Numbered from the stretch's first letter, positions 34,131 to 44,227 are shown. The stretch is 64,000 nucleotides of DNA from Variovorax sp. Root318D1 (GCF_001424835.1 NZ_LMCQ01000022.1:46602-110601); one strand, 5' to 3'. The notes: generated by a model not told the origin, from the sequence alone. Numbers and translations: made by a program.

Positions 34131-34407
34131 AGCGTGTGACCTGAACGAACACTTCGTTCGGCTTGACCATGCCCAATTCTTGGCGCGCGCGCTCCTCGAC
34201 CATCTCCAAGCCGACCTTCAAGTCGTTGACCTCGGAGGCCAGCCGTTCGTTGGTCACAGTGGCCTTGGCATTGGCCTCTTTCTGCTCGGCCAGCTTGGTC
34301 TGCAGCTGCGACACGTCGCGCACGCTGCCGCGCCCGTTCCAAAGCTGCCACTGCAGGACGACCAGCAGCAGCAACAGCACGATGGGTGGAACGAGGCGCG
34401 AGCGCAT
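34129..34407 (-). CDS. ftsB: cell division protein FtsB
   Basis: Small bitopic divisome protein of 92 residues that links FtsL and FtsQ. One N-terminal transmembrane helix (about 6-22, LVPPIVLLLLLVVLQWQLW) precedes a coiled coil (QLQTKLAEQKEANAKATVT...) and the ELGMVKPNEVFVQV C-terminus typical of FtsB. It lies 20 bases after eno, its usual partner in proteobacteria. Confidence 0.93.
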   Translation of the reverse strand: MRSRLVPPIVLLLLLVVLQWQLWNGRGSVRDVSQLQTKLAEQKEANAKATVTNERLASEVNDLKVGLEMVEERARQELGMVKPNEVFVQVTR

Positions 34408-34427
34408 TGCCGCCGGCTTCGGGGCTA

Positions 34428-35711
<1,284 letters not shown>

Positions 35712-35752
35712 GCGTTTCTCTTTCTTTTCAGTTCAGTCTCGAATTCAAATGA

Positions 35753-36043
35753 TCAAACACCTTCGACCGCGATCATGCGCATGACGGCGGCACCGGCACG
35801 CGCTTCGCGAGCCTTCAGGTATTCGGGTGATTCATAGAAGGCCTTGGCCTTCTCGAAGCTGGGAAATTTCAGGATGACGACGCGCGAAGGCGACCAGTCG
35901 CCCTCGAGCACTTCGACCTTGCCGCCGCGCGTGCACACTTCGGCGCCATGCGCCTGCATGGCCGCGCTCGACCACTTCTTGTATTCCTCGTACTGCGCCG
36001 GGTTGGTGACCTCGACGTTGGCGATGACATAGCCACTGCTCAT
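35753..36043 (-). CDS. DUF1330 protein
   Basis: 96-residue dimeric alpha/beta-barrel (ferredoxin-like) domain protein of the DUF1330 family. Seen: GYVIANVEVTNPAQYEEYKKW, GGKVEVLEGDWSPSRVVILKFPSFEKAKAF split across the core, and YLKAREARAGAA. Function unknown. Its ATG overlaps the kdsA TGA by four bases, so it is co-translated; an insertion between kdsA and eno compared with the usual kdsA-eno neighbours. Confidence 0.92.
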   Translation of the reverse strand: MSSGYVIANVEVTNPAQYEEYKKWSSAAMQAHGAEVCTRGGKVEVLEGDWSPSRVVILKFPSFEKAKAFYESPEYLKAREARAGAAVMRMIAVEGV

Positions 36044-36897
36044 GATTGGAAGACGTCCTCCAGGAATGCGTTTTTCTTGGTGACCCGATCGAGCGCGACG
36101 AGCGTCTCGAGCAGGGCCTTCATGTGCTTGAGCGGCACGGCATTGGGGCCGTCGCTCAGTGCCTTGGCCGGGTCGGGGTGCGTCTCCATGAAGAGCCCGG
36201 CCACGCCCACGGCCACCGCCGCGCGCGAAAGAACCGGCACCATTTCGCGCTGCCCGCCCGAGCTCGTGCCCTGGCCGCCCGGCAGCTGCACCGAGTGGGT
36301 GGCGTCGAACACGACGGGTGCGCCAGTCTCGCGCATGATCGCGAGCGAACGCATGTCCGACACCAGGTTGTTGTAACCAAAGCTCGCGCCGCGTTCGCAG
36401 GCCATGAAGCTGTCTTCCGGCAGGCCGGCTTCCTTGGCCGCCGCGCGTGCCTTGTCGATCACGTTCTTCATGTCGTGCGGCGCGAGGAACTGGCCCTTCT
36501 TGATGTTCACCGGCTTGCCCGACTGCGCCACCGCGCGAATGAAGTCGGTCTGGCGGCACAGGAAGGCGGGCGTCTGCAGCACGTCGACCACCTTGGCGGC
36601 TTCGGTGATGTCGTCTTCGGTGTGAACGTCGGTCAGCACCGGCAGGCCGAGCTCGCGCTTCACCTTGGCCAGGATCTCCAGGCCCTTCTCGCGGCCGGGG
36701 CCGCGGAAGCTGGTGCCCGACGAACGGTTGGCCTTGTCGAAGCTGCTCTTGAAGATGAACGGAATGCCGAGCGAGGAGGTGATTTCCTTCAACGTGCCGG
36801 CCGTGTCCATCTGCAATTGCTCGGACTCGACCACGCACGGGCCGGCAATGAGGAAGAAGGGCTGGTCGAGCCCGATGTCGAATCCGCAAAGTTTCAT
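36040..36897 (-). CDS. kdsA: 3-deoxy-8-phosphooctulonate synthase
   Basis: Condenses arabinose 5-phosphate and phosphoenolpyruvate to Kdo-8-phosphate for lipopolysaccharide. 285 residues. Seen: LIAGPCVVES, FKSSFDKANRSSGTSFRGPG, LTDVHTEDDI, and FDATHSVQLPGGQG. The enzyme's PEP comes from enolase, encoded two genes downstream. 55 bases separate it from pyrG. Confidence 0.97.
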   Translation of the reverse strand: MKLCGFDIGLDQPFFLIAGPCVVESEQLQMDTAGTLKEITSSLGIPFIFKSSFDKANRSSGTSFRGPGREKGLEILAKVKRELGLPVLTDVHTEDDITEAAKVVDVLQTPAFLCRQTDFIRAVAQSGKPVNIKKGQFLAPHDMKNVIDKARAAAKEAGLPEDSFMACERGASFGYNNLVSDMRSLAIMRETGAPVVFDATHSVQLPGGQGTSSGGQREMVPVLSRAAVAVGVAGLFMETHPDPAKALSDGPNAVPLKHMKALLETLVALDRVTKKNAFLEDVFQS

Positions 36898-36952
36898 AGA
36901 GATGTCTCCGTGCTGCGCACTTCGTCATTCGCCTTGGGAGCGGCCCGGCGGC

Positions 36953-38632
36953 TCATGCGACGGCCTTCAGGTTCTTTGCACCGCCCGCGCTGCGCGCCTT
37001 GTGCTCGAGCGCTGCCTTGATGAAGGCATTGAAGAGCGGATGGCCGCTCCACGGCGTCGACTTGAATTCGGGGTGGAACTGCACGCCCATGTACCAGGGG
37101 TGCACGTCCTGCGGCAGCTCGACGATTTCGGTCAGGTGTTCGCGCTGCGTCAGCGCGGAAATCACGAGGCCTGCGGCGCGCAGCTCGTCGAGGTAGTTCA
37201 CGTTGGCTTCGTAGCGGTGGCGATGGCGTTCGGTCACCACGTCGCCGTAGATGCTGTGGGCCAGCGTGCCGGCCGTAACGTCGGAGCTCTGCGCGCCCAG
37301 GCGCATGGTGCCGCCGAGGTCGGACTTCTCGTTGCGCGTCTTCACGGTGCCGTCGGCATCCTTCCACTCGGTGATCAGCGCGATCACGGGGCAGGGCGTC
37401 TCGGGGTCGAACTCGGTGCTGTTCGCGTTCTTCAGGCCCGCCACGTGGCGGGCGTATTCGATGGTGGCCACCTGCATGCCCAGGCAGATGCCGAGGTACG
37501 GCACCTTGCCTTCGCGCGCAAAGCGGGCAGCCGAAATCTTGCCTTCGACGCCGCGCTGGCCGAAACCGCCGGGCACCAGGATCGCGTCGTACTTGGCAAG
37601 CCGCGAGACGTCTTGCGCGGAAATGGTTTCGGAATCGATGTAGTCGATCTTCACGCGGGCATGGTTCTTCATGCCGGCATGGCGCAGCGCCTCGTTCAGC
37701 GACTTGTAGCTGTCGGACAGGTCGACGTACTTGCCGACCATGGCAATGCTCACTTCCTGCTGCGGATGCTCGACTTCGTAGACCAGGTCGTCCCAGCGCT
37801 GCAGCTTGGCGGGCGGGGTGTTGATGCGCAGCTTGTCGCAGATGAGGCCGTCCAGGCCCTGCTCGTGCAGCATGCGCGGCACCTTGTAGATGGTGTCGAC
37901 GTCCCACATCGAGATCACGCCCCATTCAGGCACGTTCGAGAACAGCGAGATCTTGGCCCGCTCGTCATCGGGAATCGGGCGGTCGGCGCGGCAAAGGAGG
38001 GCGTCGGCCTGGATGCCGATGGCGCGCAGTTCCTTGGCGGTGTGCTGCGTGGGCTTGGTCTTGAGTTCGCCAGCGGCGGCGATCCAGGGCACGTAGCTCA
38101 GGTGTACGAAGGCCGAGTTGTTCGGGCCCATACGCAGGCTCATCTGGCGCACGGCCTCCAGGAAGGGCAGCGATTCGATGTCGCCCACCGTGCCGCCGAT
38201 TTCGACGATCGCCACGTCCACTTCATGCGCGGTGCCGAGGCCGGCGCCGCGCTTGATGTATTCCTGGATCTCGTTGGTGATGTGCGGAATCACCTGTACC
38301 GTCTTGCCGAGGTAGTCGCCGCGGCGCTCTTTCTCCAGCACGGTCTTGTAAATCTGACCGGTGGTGAAGTTGTTGGCCTTGCGCATCCGCGTGGTGATGA
38401 AGCGCTCGTAGTGGCCGAGGTCGAGGTCGGTTTCGGCGCCGTCGTCGGTGACGAACACTTCGCCATGCTGGAAAGGCGACATCGTGCCGGGATCGACATT
38501 GATGTACGGATCCAGCTTGATGAGGGTGACTTTGAGGCCGCGCGATTCGAGGATCGCAGCGAGAGAGGCGGAGGCGATTCCCTTGCCAAGGGAAGATACG
38601 ACACCACCGGTGACGAAGACAAATTTGGTCAT
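36953..38632 (-). CDS. pyrG: CTP synthase
   Basis: Glutamine-dependent amination of UTP to CTP; 559 residues. N-terminal synthetase domain with FVTGGVVSSLGKGIASASLA and DPYINVDPGTMSPFQHGEVF; C-terminal class I glutaminase with the nucleophile Cys in YLGICLGMQVA and the His-Glu pair near VQFHPEF. ATG at 38632 gives the canonical MTKFVFVTGG start. A TACAAT hexamer on the minus strand at 38673-38678 is a plausible -10 with a roughly 35-base leader. First gene of the pyrG-kdsA-DUF1330-eno-ftsB block. Confidence 0.98.
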   Translation of the reverse strand: MTKFVFVTGGVVSSLGKGIASASLAAILESRGLKVTLIKLDPYINVDPGTMSPFQHGEVFVTDDGAETDLDLGHYERFITTRMRKANNFTTGQIYKTVLEKERRGDYLGKTVQVIPHITNEIQEYIKRGAGLGTAHEVDVAIVEIGGTVGDIESLPFLEAVRQMSLRMGPNNSAFVHLSYVPWIAAAGELKTKPTQHTAKELRAIGIQADALLCRADRPIPDDERAKISLFSNVPEWGVISMWDVDTIYKVPRMLHEQGLDGLICDKLRINTPPAKLQRWDDLVYEVEHPQQEVSIAMVGKYVDLSDSYKSLNEALRHAGMKNHARVKIDYIDSETISAQDVSRLAKYDAILVPGGFGQRGVEGKISAARFAREGKVPYLGICLGMQVATIEYARHVAGLKNANSTEFDPETPCPVIALITEWKDADGTVKTRNEKSDLGGTMRLGAQSSDVTAGTLAHSIYGDVVTERHRHRYEANVNYLDELRAAGLVISALTQREHLTEIVELPQDVHPWYMGVQFHPEFKSTPWSGHPLFNAFIKAALEHKARSAGGAKNLKAVA

Positions 38633-38793
38633 GCCAGTTCCGGACGCGAGGACCGGGCAGTGGGAAATGCTGATTGTATATGGCCCGACTGCGTACTCCG
38701 CGCACCTGTGCGCTTCTCCTTCGCTCTTCTGGGGGCGCATCGGCGGCTTGGGGCGGCCATGCACCGCGGCCCTTGCGTGGGGCCCTGTGTCAT

Positions 38794-38799
38794 TACACT
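38794..38799 (+). promoter_or_regulatory. -10 hexamer TACACT of coaBC, leaderless arrangement
   Basis: TACACT lies eight bases before the coaBC ATG with no Shine-Dalgarno between them. The rest of the 175-base gap back to pyrG is GC-rich and includes a degenerate stretch (about 38735-38785) resembling the intergenic repeat at 34041. Confidence 0.5.
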
Positions 38800-38807
38800 T
38801 CTGCGCT

Positions 38808-40031
38808 ATGCAAGATCTCGCCGGCAAACACATCGTCCTGGGCCTCACTGGGGGTATCGCCTGCTACAAATCGGCCGAGTTGTGCCGCCTCATCGTGAAG
38901 GCCGGCGGCACGGTGCAGGTCGTGATGACCGAGGCGGCCGAGCAGTTCATCACGCCGGTCACGATGCAGGCGCTGTCGGGGCGTACGGTCTACACCTCGC
39001 AGTGGGACGCGCGCGAGCCCAACAACATGCCGCACATCAACCTGAGCCGCGAAGCCGATGCCATCGTGCTCGCGCCGTGCAGCGCCGACTTCATCGCTCG
39101 GCTGGTGCAGGGAAGGGCGGATGAGTTGCTGAGCCTGATGTGCCTGGCGCGTCCGATCGACCGCGTGCCGCTCTTGATCGCACCGGCCATGAATCGCGAG
39201 ATGTGGGCACATCCCGCCACCCAGCGCAACCTGATGCAAGTGGCGGCCGACGGCGCCACGGTGCTGGGCGTGGGCAGCGGCTGGCAGGCCTGTGGCGAGA
39301 CCGGCGACGGGCGCATGCTGGAGCCGGCACAGCTGCTCGAGGACATCACGGCCTTCTTCGCACCAAAGCTGCTTGCGGGGCACAAGCTGCTGGTGACCGC
39401 AGGGCCCACCTTCGAGCCACTCGATCCAATCCGCGGCATCACCAACCATTCATCCGGCAAGATGGGTTTTGCCATTGCGCGCGCTGCCCGCGAGGCCGGC
39501 GCCGAAGTGACGCTGGTGGCCGGCCCGGTGCACCTGCCCACGCCGCGCGGCGTCAGTCGCATCGACGTACTTTCGGCCGAGGACATGCTCGAAGCGACGC
39601 TGCGGGCAGCGCGGTCTGCTAGCATTTTCATAGCGACGGCAGCCGTGGCGGACTGGCGGCCCGCAACGCACAGCGAACAAAAAATCAAGAAGGATGGCAG
39701 CGGCAAGACGCCGGCGCTCAGCTTCGTCGAGAACCCCGACATCCTGCTGGCCGTGGCGAAAAGCGAGCGCGCGCAGGCGGGCAAGCTGTTCTGCGTGGGC
39801 TTCGCGGCCGAGAGCGAGAACCTCGTCGAACACGCCAAGGCCAAGCGGGAGCGCAAGGGAATTCCGCTCCTGGTCGGAAACATCGGCCCGCTGACATTCG
39901 GCCAGGACGACAATGCGTTGCTCCTCGTGGACGCAAAGAGCACGCGCGAGTTGCCGCGTGCGCCCAAGCTCACCTTGGCGCGCGAACTCATGACCGAGAT
40001 TGCCGCACGCCTGCCGGACTGGAGGGTCTGA
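38808..40031 (+). CDS. coaBC: bifunctional phosphopantothenoylcysteine decarboxylase / phosphopantothenate-cysteine ligase
   Basis: Two coenzyme A synthesis steps in one protein of 407 residues. CoaC flavin domain (about 1-180): LGLTGGIACYKSAELCR, HINLSREADAIVLAPCSADF with the active-site His, and APAMNREMWAHPA. CoaB domain (about 185-400): VTAGPTFEPLDPIRGITNHSSGKMG and FIATAAVADWRP. The ATG at 38808 gives the expected N-terminus. The stop overlaps the next ATG (TGATG). Confidence 0.97.
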   Translation: MQDLAGKHIVLGLTGGIACYKSAELCRLIVKAGGTVQVVMTEAAEQFITPVTMQALSGRTVYTSQWDAREPNNMPHINLSREADAIVLAPCSADFIARLVQGRADELLSLMCLARPIDRVPLLIAPAMNREMWAHPATQRNLMQVAADGATVLGVGSGWQACGETGDGRMLEPAQLLEDITAFFAPKLLAGHKLLVTAGPTFEPLDPIRGITNHSSGKMGFAIARAAREAGAEVTLVAGPVHLPTPRGVSRIDVLSAEDMLEATLRAARSASIFIATAAVADWRPATHSEQKIKKDGSGKTPALSFVENPDILLAVAKSERAQAGKLFCVGFAAESENLVEHAKAKRERKGIPLLVGNIGPLTFGQDDNALLLVDAKSTRELPRAPKLTLARELMTEIAARLPDWRV

Positions 40032-40480
40032 TGAATCCCCAATGGAACACACCGCCCAATGGCGATTTCGCCAGCTACGTGGAGCGTCTTTCGGCCCAGG
40101 CCGCATTGCCCAAGCGGGCGGCCCATGAAGGCGACCATGGGCTGGACGTGGGCATGACGCCTGCACCGGGCGCGCAGGGCGCGGCAGCGGCAGCGGCGCA
40201 GCGGCGCGAATCCTCGAACGGCGACACCTCGGCGCCGGGTGTTGGGGCGATCCCGCCGGCGGCGCTCAAGATCATGGGCGTTGTGGGCGTGCTGGTTCTG
40301 CTCGCGCTGTGGTCGGCCGGCGTGTCCACCGTTGTGCTGGTGTTCCTGGCTGGTGCGGCCCTCTGGCTCGCAAGCAAGTTGAAGGGCCTGAAGCTTTCAC
40401 CCGGTGTCGCCAAGTGGCAGCAGGTGCTCGAGGAAGCCGCCCGCAAGCAAAAAGAACAGCAACAGAAGCAAGGCAAGTAG
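40031..40480 (+). CDS. single-region membrane protein of unknown function, coaBC-dut operon
   Basis: 149 residues. A hydrophilic, Ala-rich N-terminal half (about 1-78) is followed by two close hydrophobic segments (IMGVVGVLVLLALWSAGV and TVVLVFLAGAALWLAS) and a charged Gln/Lys-rich tail (ARKQKEQQQKQGK). No family recognised. It overlaps coaBC by one base and ends three bases before dut, so it is co-translated with both; this says little about its role. Confidence 0.75.
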   Translation: MNPQWNTPPNGDFASYVERLSAQAALPKRAAHEGDHGLDVGMTPAPGAQGAAAAAAQRRESSNGDTSAPGVGAIPPAALKIMGVVGVLVLLALWSAGVSTVVLVFLAGAALWLASKLKGLKLSPGVAKWQQVLEEAARKQKEQQQKQGK

Positions 40481-40482
40481 AA

Positions 40483-40929
40483 GTGAAAGTAGACGTCCGT
40501 ATCCTCGACCCACGCATGGTGGATCAATTGCCTGCCTATGCCACCCCCGGCAGCGCAGGGCTCGATCTCAGGGCGTGCCTCGATGCACCGATCACACTGG
40601 AGCCCAACGGCTGGCAGCTCGTGGGCACCGGCATCGCGATCCATTTGGCCGATCCGGCCTTTGCAGCGCTCATCCTTCCGCGCTCGGGCCTCGGCCACAA
40701 GCACGGCATCGTGCTGGGCAACCTCGTGGGCCTGATCGACAGCGACTACCAGGGCGAACTGAAGATCAGTGCCTGGAACCGCAGTGACACTCCCTTCGTG
40801 CTTCAACCGATGGAACGGCTCGCGCAGCTCGTCATCGTGCCCGTGGTGCAGGCGCAGTTTCGCGTCGTCACAGAATTTGCAGCTTCGCAACGCGGCGAAG
40901 GCGGCTACGGGTCTACCGGCAAGCACTGA
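40483..40929 (+). CDS. dut: dUTP diphosphatase
   Basis: Trimeric dUTPase of 148 residues, hydrolysing dUTP to dUMP and so keeping uracil out of DNA. All five motifs are present: TPGSAGLDLRA, LPRSGLGHKHGIVLGN, GLIDSDYQGEL, QLVIVPV and the P-loop-like GEGGYGSTGKH at the C-terminus. The start is GTG at 40483, three bases after the preceding stop; VKVDVRILDPRM is the usual dut N-terminus. coaBC-dut linkage is common in proteobacteria. Confidence 0.96.
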   Translation: MKVDVRILDPRMVDQLPAYATPGSAGLDLRACLDAPITLEPNGWQLVGTGIAIHLADPAFAALILPRSGLGHKHGIVLGNLVGLIDSDYQGELKISAWNRSDTPFVLQPMERLAQLVIVPVVQAQFRVVTEFAASQRGEGGYGSTGKH

Positions 40930-41049
40930 CCGGTTTGCCCGCGTATCGGGCCGGTAAAGATCGGAACCGTGCAGTTCGCGGCGTGCTCCTACGTTTCGGT
41001 GTGTGTCAGGCGTCATCCCTGTTGTGGGAAAGGCGTTAGACACAGGCTT

Positions 41050-41067
41050 GGTGCATTTCCATGCACC
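41050..41067. promoter_or_regulatory. small inverted repeat before the glycine-zipper lipoprotein gene
   Basis: GGTGCAT-ttcc-ATGCACC, perfect 7-base arms, ending 23 bases before the ATG. It could form a 5'-leader hairpin. Nothing else recognisable is seen in the 161-base gap after dut. Confidence 0.35.
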
Positions 41068-41090
41068 CCAATTCTCGAGGAGCCTTCAAT

Positions 41091-41591
41091 ATGAAAATTT
41101 CAACGCGCTTCATATCCATCGGCGCTTCCGCGCTGGCGATTGCCACGCTCACGGCCTGCGTCGCTCCCGCGCCGGTCTACCAGACCACGCGCTACCCCTA
41201 CCAGGCGCCGCCACAGGCCGTGCCGTACCAGGAAGCGGCTTACGTCGAATACGGCCACGTCGCCAACATCGAAGTGCTGCGCAGCGAGACCGGTGGCACC
41301 GGCACCACCGGCGGCGGCGCCGTGGCGGGTGGTGTCGTCGGAGGCGTGGTGGGCAACCAGTTCGGTCACGGCAGCGGCCGCGCCGCGGCCACCGCCCTGG
41401 GCATCGTGGGTGGTGCGCTCCTGGGCAATACCATCGAGGCACAGCGCAACGGCCCCCGCGCCTACGAGAGCTATCGCATCTCCGTGCAAACCGACCGCGG
41501 CGGCTATCGGGCCTTCGACGTGCAGCACCCGGGCGACCTGCGCATCGGCGACCGCGTCCGCATCGACAACGGGCAGATCTCGCGCATGTAA
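41091..41591 (+). CDS. glycine-zipper 2TM (SlyB-like) outer-membrane lipoprotein
   Basis: 166 residues. GAGGAGCC precedes the ATG. Signal with lipobox TLTAC (Cys23), a Pro/Tyr/Gln-rich linker, then the glycine-zipper hairpin GGGAVAGGVVGGVVGNQFGHG and ALGIVGGALLGNTIE (about 90-130), and a C-terminal beta domain (YRISVQTDRGGYRAF, RIGDRVRIDNGQI) as in SlyB/Pcp proteins. Likely an envelope-stability protein. Ends in a strong bidirectional terminator. Confidence 0.9.
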   Translation: MKISTRFISIGASALAIATLTACVAPAPVYQTTRYPYQAPPQAVPYQEAAYVEYGHVANIEVLRSETGGTGTTGGGAVAGGVVGGVVGNQFGHGSGRAAATALGIVGGALLGNTIEAQRNGPRAYESYRISVQTDRGGYRAFDVQHPGDLRIGDRVRIDNGQISRM

Positions 41592-41611
41592 CCCACCTTC
41601 CAGCGGTTTTC

Positions 41612-41656
41612 GCGGGCAACAAAAAGCCGGGCAGTGCCCGGCTTTTTGTTGCCCGC
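41612..41656. terminator. bidirectional terminator, perfect 21-bp inverted repeat
   Basis: Arms 41612-41632 and 41636-41656 are perfectly complementary with a three-base loop; the core is AAAAAGCCGGGC-agt-GCCCGGCTTTTT. With A-runs before and T-runs after the GC core on both strands, it can end both the lipoprotein gene and the convergent SlyD-like gene. Confidence 0.95.
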
Positions 41657-41680
41657 TGCAGCGGTATGCCCGCCTTTCTG

Positions 41681-42205
41681 TCAGTGCAGCAGATCGTTGC
41701 CCGGCGCCGTTGGAGGCACCTTGAAAAAGGCCGTGCCCGCCGTGCCGCTGCCGACTTCTTCTTCCGTGGCCTCGCGCACCGAGCGCACCGTGATGTCGAG
41801 CCGGATCGCAATGCCCGCGAGCGGATGATTGCCGTCGAGCACCAGGTGCTCCGGGTAAATTTCGGCCACGGTGTAGATCACGTCCTTGGGCATGGCGTCG
41901 CTCACGCCCTGGGGCAGGGCGGCGCCGTCGAAGGTCATGCCTTCCTCGGTCCCTTCGGGAAACAGCGAGCGCGGCTCGAGAAAGAGCAGTTGGTCGTTGA
42001 AGTCGCCGAAGCCCTGCTCGGGCTCGAGCTGCAATTGCACCCGCGCACCGGGCTCGTGGCCCTGCAGGGCGGCTTCGATCACGTCGAAGAGGTCATCGCC
42101 CCCCACCATGAATTCCACCGGTTCGTCGAGCACGTCCAACACTTCGCCCAGAGTGTCTTTCATCGTCCAGGTCAGGCCGACCACGCATTGTTCAGAGATT
42201 TCCAT
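41681..42205 (-). CDS. FKBP-type peptidyl-prolyl cis-trans isomerase, SlyD-like
   Basis: 174 residues. FKBP domain interrupted by an insert-in-flap as in SlyD: DTLGEVLDVLDEPVEFMVGG, FDVIEAALQGHEPGARVQLQL, the flap DAMPKDVIYTVAEIYPEHLVLDGNHPLAG split around the insert, and the closing strand IRLDITVRSVREATEEE. The nickel-binding His-rich tail of E. coli SlyD is absent. The start is 14 bases from that of the divergent oxygenase gene. Confidence 0.92.
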   Translation of the reverse strand: MEISEQCVVGLTWTMKDTLGEVLDVLDEPVEFMVGGDDLFDVIEAALQGHEPGARVQLQLEPEQGFGDFNDQLLFLEPRSLFPEGTEEGMTFDGAALPQGVSDAMPKDVIYTVAEIYPEHLVLDGNHPLAGIAIRLDITVRSVREATEEEVGSGTAGTAFFKVPPTAPGNDLLH

Positions 42206-42219
42206 TGCAGAATTCTCCC

Positions 42220-43362
42220 ATGGAGACTACACACCCGCTGCCGTTGCTCGGCGGCCTGAGCGCCGCGCAGTTCATGCGGCGGTATTGGCAGAAAAAACCG
42301 TTGCTGGTGCGCCAGGCCATTCCCGCCATGGTGCCACCGATCGATCGGAGCGCGCTGTTTGCCCTGGCCGAGCGTGAGGACGTGGAATCGCGCCTCATAC
42401 GCCATGGCAAGGCCGGCTGGACGCTCAAGCACGGGCCGCTCGCGCGGCGTGCGCTGCCGCCGTTGAAGCAGCCCGCATGGACCCTGCTGGTGCAGGGCGT
42501 CGACCTGCATCACGATGGTGTGAATGCATTGCTGCAGCAGTTCCGCTTTCTGCCCGACGCACGGCTTGACGACCTGATGATCAGCTACGCGAGCGATCAG
42601 GGCGGCGTGGGCGCGCATTTCGACAGCTACGACGTGTTTCTGCTGCAGGCGCAGGGCACGCGGCGCTGGTCGATCGGCAAGCAGAGCGACCTGCGCCTTC
42701 AGCAAGGCGTGCCCCTCAAGATCCTCGAGCATTTCGAGCCTGAGCAAAGCTTTGTGCTCGAGCCGGGCGACATGCTCTATCTGCCGCCGCGTTATGCGCA
42801 TGACGGCGTTGCAGTCGGCGACGACTGCATGACTTGCTCCATCGGCCTGCGGTCGTCGGCGGTGGGCGAGCTTGGCGCCGACCTGTTGTCCCGCATGGCG
42901 CAGGCCTATTCGGAAGCGCTCGAAGATGCGGGCCCGGCCGAGCTGGCGCGCTATCGCGATCCGTCGCAGCCCGCGGTCGACGCGCCAGCCGCCATGCCGG
43001 CCGCGTTGCAGGCCTTTGCGCGCAAGGCCGTCGATGCCGCACTGCGCGACCCCGACGCGATCGACCGTGCCTTAGGCGAATCGCTCACGGAGCCCAAGGC
43101 CAATGTCTGGTTCGGCGAAGGCACCGAGGCGCCGGATGCGTTGATCCGCGTGGTGCTCGATCGGCGTACGCGCATGCTTTACGACGCGCGGCACCTGTAC
43201 ATCAACGGCGAGAGCTTTCGCGCGGGCGGGGCCGATGCCACGCTGATGCGGCGGCTGGCCGACCGGCGCGCGCTGGGTCCGCGCGAGCTCTCGCGCGCGA
43301 GCGAGGGCGCGCTCGCGCTGTTGGCCGAGTGGTGCGAAGCGGGGTGGGTGCATGCCGAGTGA
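42220..43362 (+). CDS. ribosomal oxygenase-type JmjC/cupin protein (RoxA/YcfD-like)
   Basis: Fe(II)/2-oxoglutarate oxygenase of 380 residues, related to YcfD, which hydroxylates Arg81 of ribosomal protein L16. Seen: FMRRYWQKKPLLVRQA at the N-terminus, the metal triad in GAHFDSYDVFLLQ (His, Asp) and LPPRYAHDGVAV (His), and QGTRRWSIG. A C-terminal winged-helix-like dimerisation region follows. ATG 42220 is chosen; a TTG at 42205 is possible but overlaps the divergent start. The next gene overlaps its end by 11 bases. Confidence 0.92.
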   Translation: METTHPLPLLGGLSAAQFMRRYWQKKPLLVRQAIPAMVPPIDRSALFALAEREDVESRLIRHGKAGWTLKHGPLARRALPPLKQPAWTLLVQGVDLHHDGVNALLQQFRFLPDARLDDLMISYASDQGGVGAHFDSYDVFLLQAQGTRRWSIGKQSDLRLQQGVPLKILEHFEPEQSFVLEPGDMLYLPPRYAHDGVAVGDDCMTCSIGLRSSAVGELGADLLSRMAQAYSEALEDAGPAELARYRDPSQPAVDAPAAMPAALQAFARKAVDAALRDPDAIDRALGESLTEPKANVWFGEGTEAPDALIRVVLDRRTRMLYDARHLYINGESFRAGGADATLMRRLADRRALGPRELSRASEGALALLAEWCEAGWVHAE

Positions 43363-43867
43363 CACGCCGGTGCCTGTGGAGCCCGCCTTGCCCGAAGGCC
43401 GCTTCGATGGCCGCGAGGCCTTCGACGGCATCGTGCGCGCGGCGCTCGAGAACGCGGCGCGGCAGGGCTGGCAAGAACTGGTTCTCAGCGACCCCGACTT
43501 TGCCGATTGGCCGCTGGGCGAGCGCGCCAGCATCCAGGCGCTCCAAGCTTGGTCGGCCACTGGCCGCCGCTTTGTTCTGCTGGCGCAGCGCTTCGACGTC
43601 ATCGAGCGTGCCCACACGCGCCTCGTGCCGTGGCGGCGCATGTGGGACCACATCATTGAATGCAGGGCGGTCCGGCCGGCAGCGGGCAGCCCGGGCGTGC
43701 CGAGCGCCATCTGGACGCCCGAGTGGTTTGCCCACCGTGCCGATCCCGAGCGCAGCCGCGGCGTGTGCGGCTTCGATCCGCGTGCGCGGCGCGAACTTCG
43801 CGAAACCATTGATGAGTCGTGGCGGGCGGGGCGGCCGGCGTTTCCAGCATCGACCCTGGGCTTGTAA
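43352..43867 (+). CDS. conserved-looking protein of unknown function following the oxygenase gene
   Basis: 171 residues, soluble, no signal or membrane segment, no family recognised. Trp/Arg-rich segments such as DFADWPLGERASIQALQAWS and RRMWDHIIECRAV, and FDPRARRELRETIDESWR near the end, suggest a folded alpha/beta protein. Its ATG lies inside the oxygenase gene (11-base overlap), implying coupled translation and perhaps a shared process. Confidence 0.78.
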   Translation: MPSDTPVPVEPALPEGRFDGREAFDGIVRAALENAARQGWQELVLSDPDFADWPLGERASIQALQAWSATGRRFVLLAQRFDVIERAHTRLVPWRRMWDHIIECRAVRPAAGSPGVPSAIWTPEWFAHRADPERSRGVCGFDPRARRELRETIDESWRAGRPAFPASTLGL

Positions 43868-43960
43868 GCCAATGCCGCGAATGAGGCTGCGAGACATCAA
43901 CCAGCGGTAATGCGGGTCTAGAATTTTTTCGTTCAGATATCCATCGCCAAAGGAGTTTCC

Positions 43961-44227
43961 ATGAAAAAGTCGTCATCCGTCCTGCTCGCTTCGTTGATCG
44001 CCGCCGCCGCACTCGTGGCTTGCGGAAAGAAAGAGGAAGTCGCGCCGGTCGTTGTGACCCCTCCGCCCGCTCCGGTGACCGAGCCTGCGCCTCCGGCGGT
44101 TGTGGTGACACCGGCGCCGTCGACCGATTCCGCGGCCACGGCACCGTCGCCGAGCGCCTCGGCGGCCCTGGATGCAGCCAATGCCGCGACCGAGGCTGCC
44201 AAGAAGAACGAAGCGCCCAAGCAGTAA
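43961..44227 (+). CDS. small Pro/Ala-rich lipoprotein
   Basis: 88 residues. AAAGGAG precedes the ATG. Signal with lipobox LVAC (Cys21), then KKEE and a low-complexity Pro/Val/Ala/Thr linker, ending in an Ala-rich helix and Lys-rich tail. TAGAAT at 43919-43924 is a plausible -10. No function can be assigned; the composition fits a periplasmic spacer or wall-associated lipoprotein. Confidence 0.78.
   Translation: MKKSSSVLLASLIAAAALVACGKKEEVAPVVVTPPPAPVTEPAPPAVVVTPAPSTDSAATAPSPSASAALDAANAATEAAKKNEAPKQ

Noticed and set aside
36665..39124. 819-codon plus-strand open frame across kdsA, pyrG and the coaBC start
   Set aside because: Runs antisense to two conserved enzymes; long only because stop codons are rare in this frame in GC-rich DNA.
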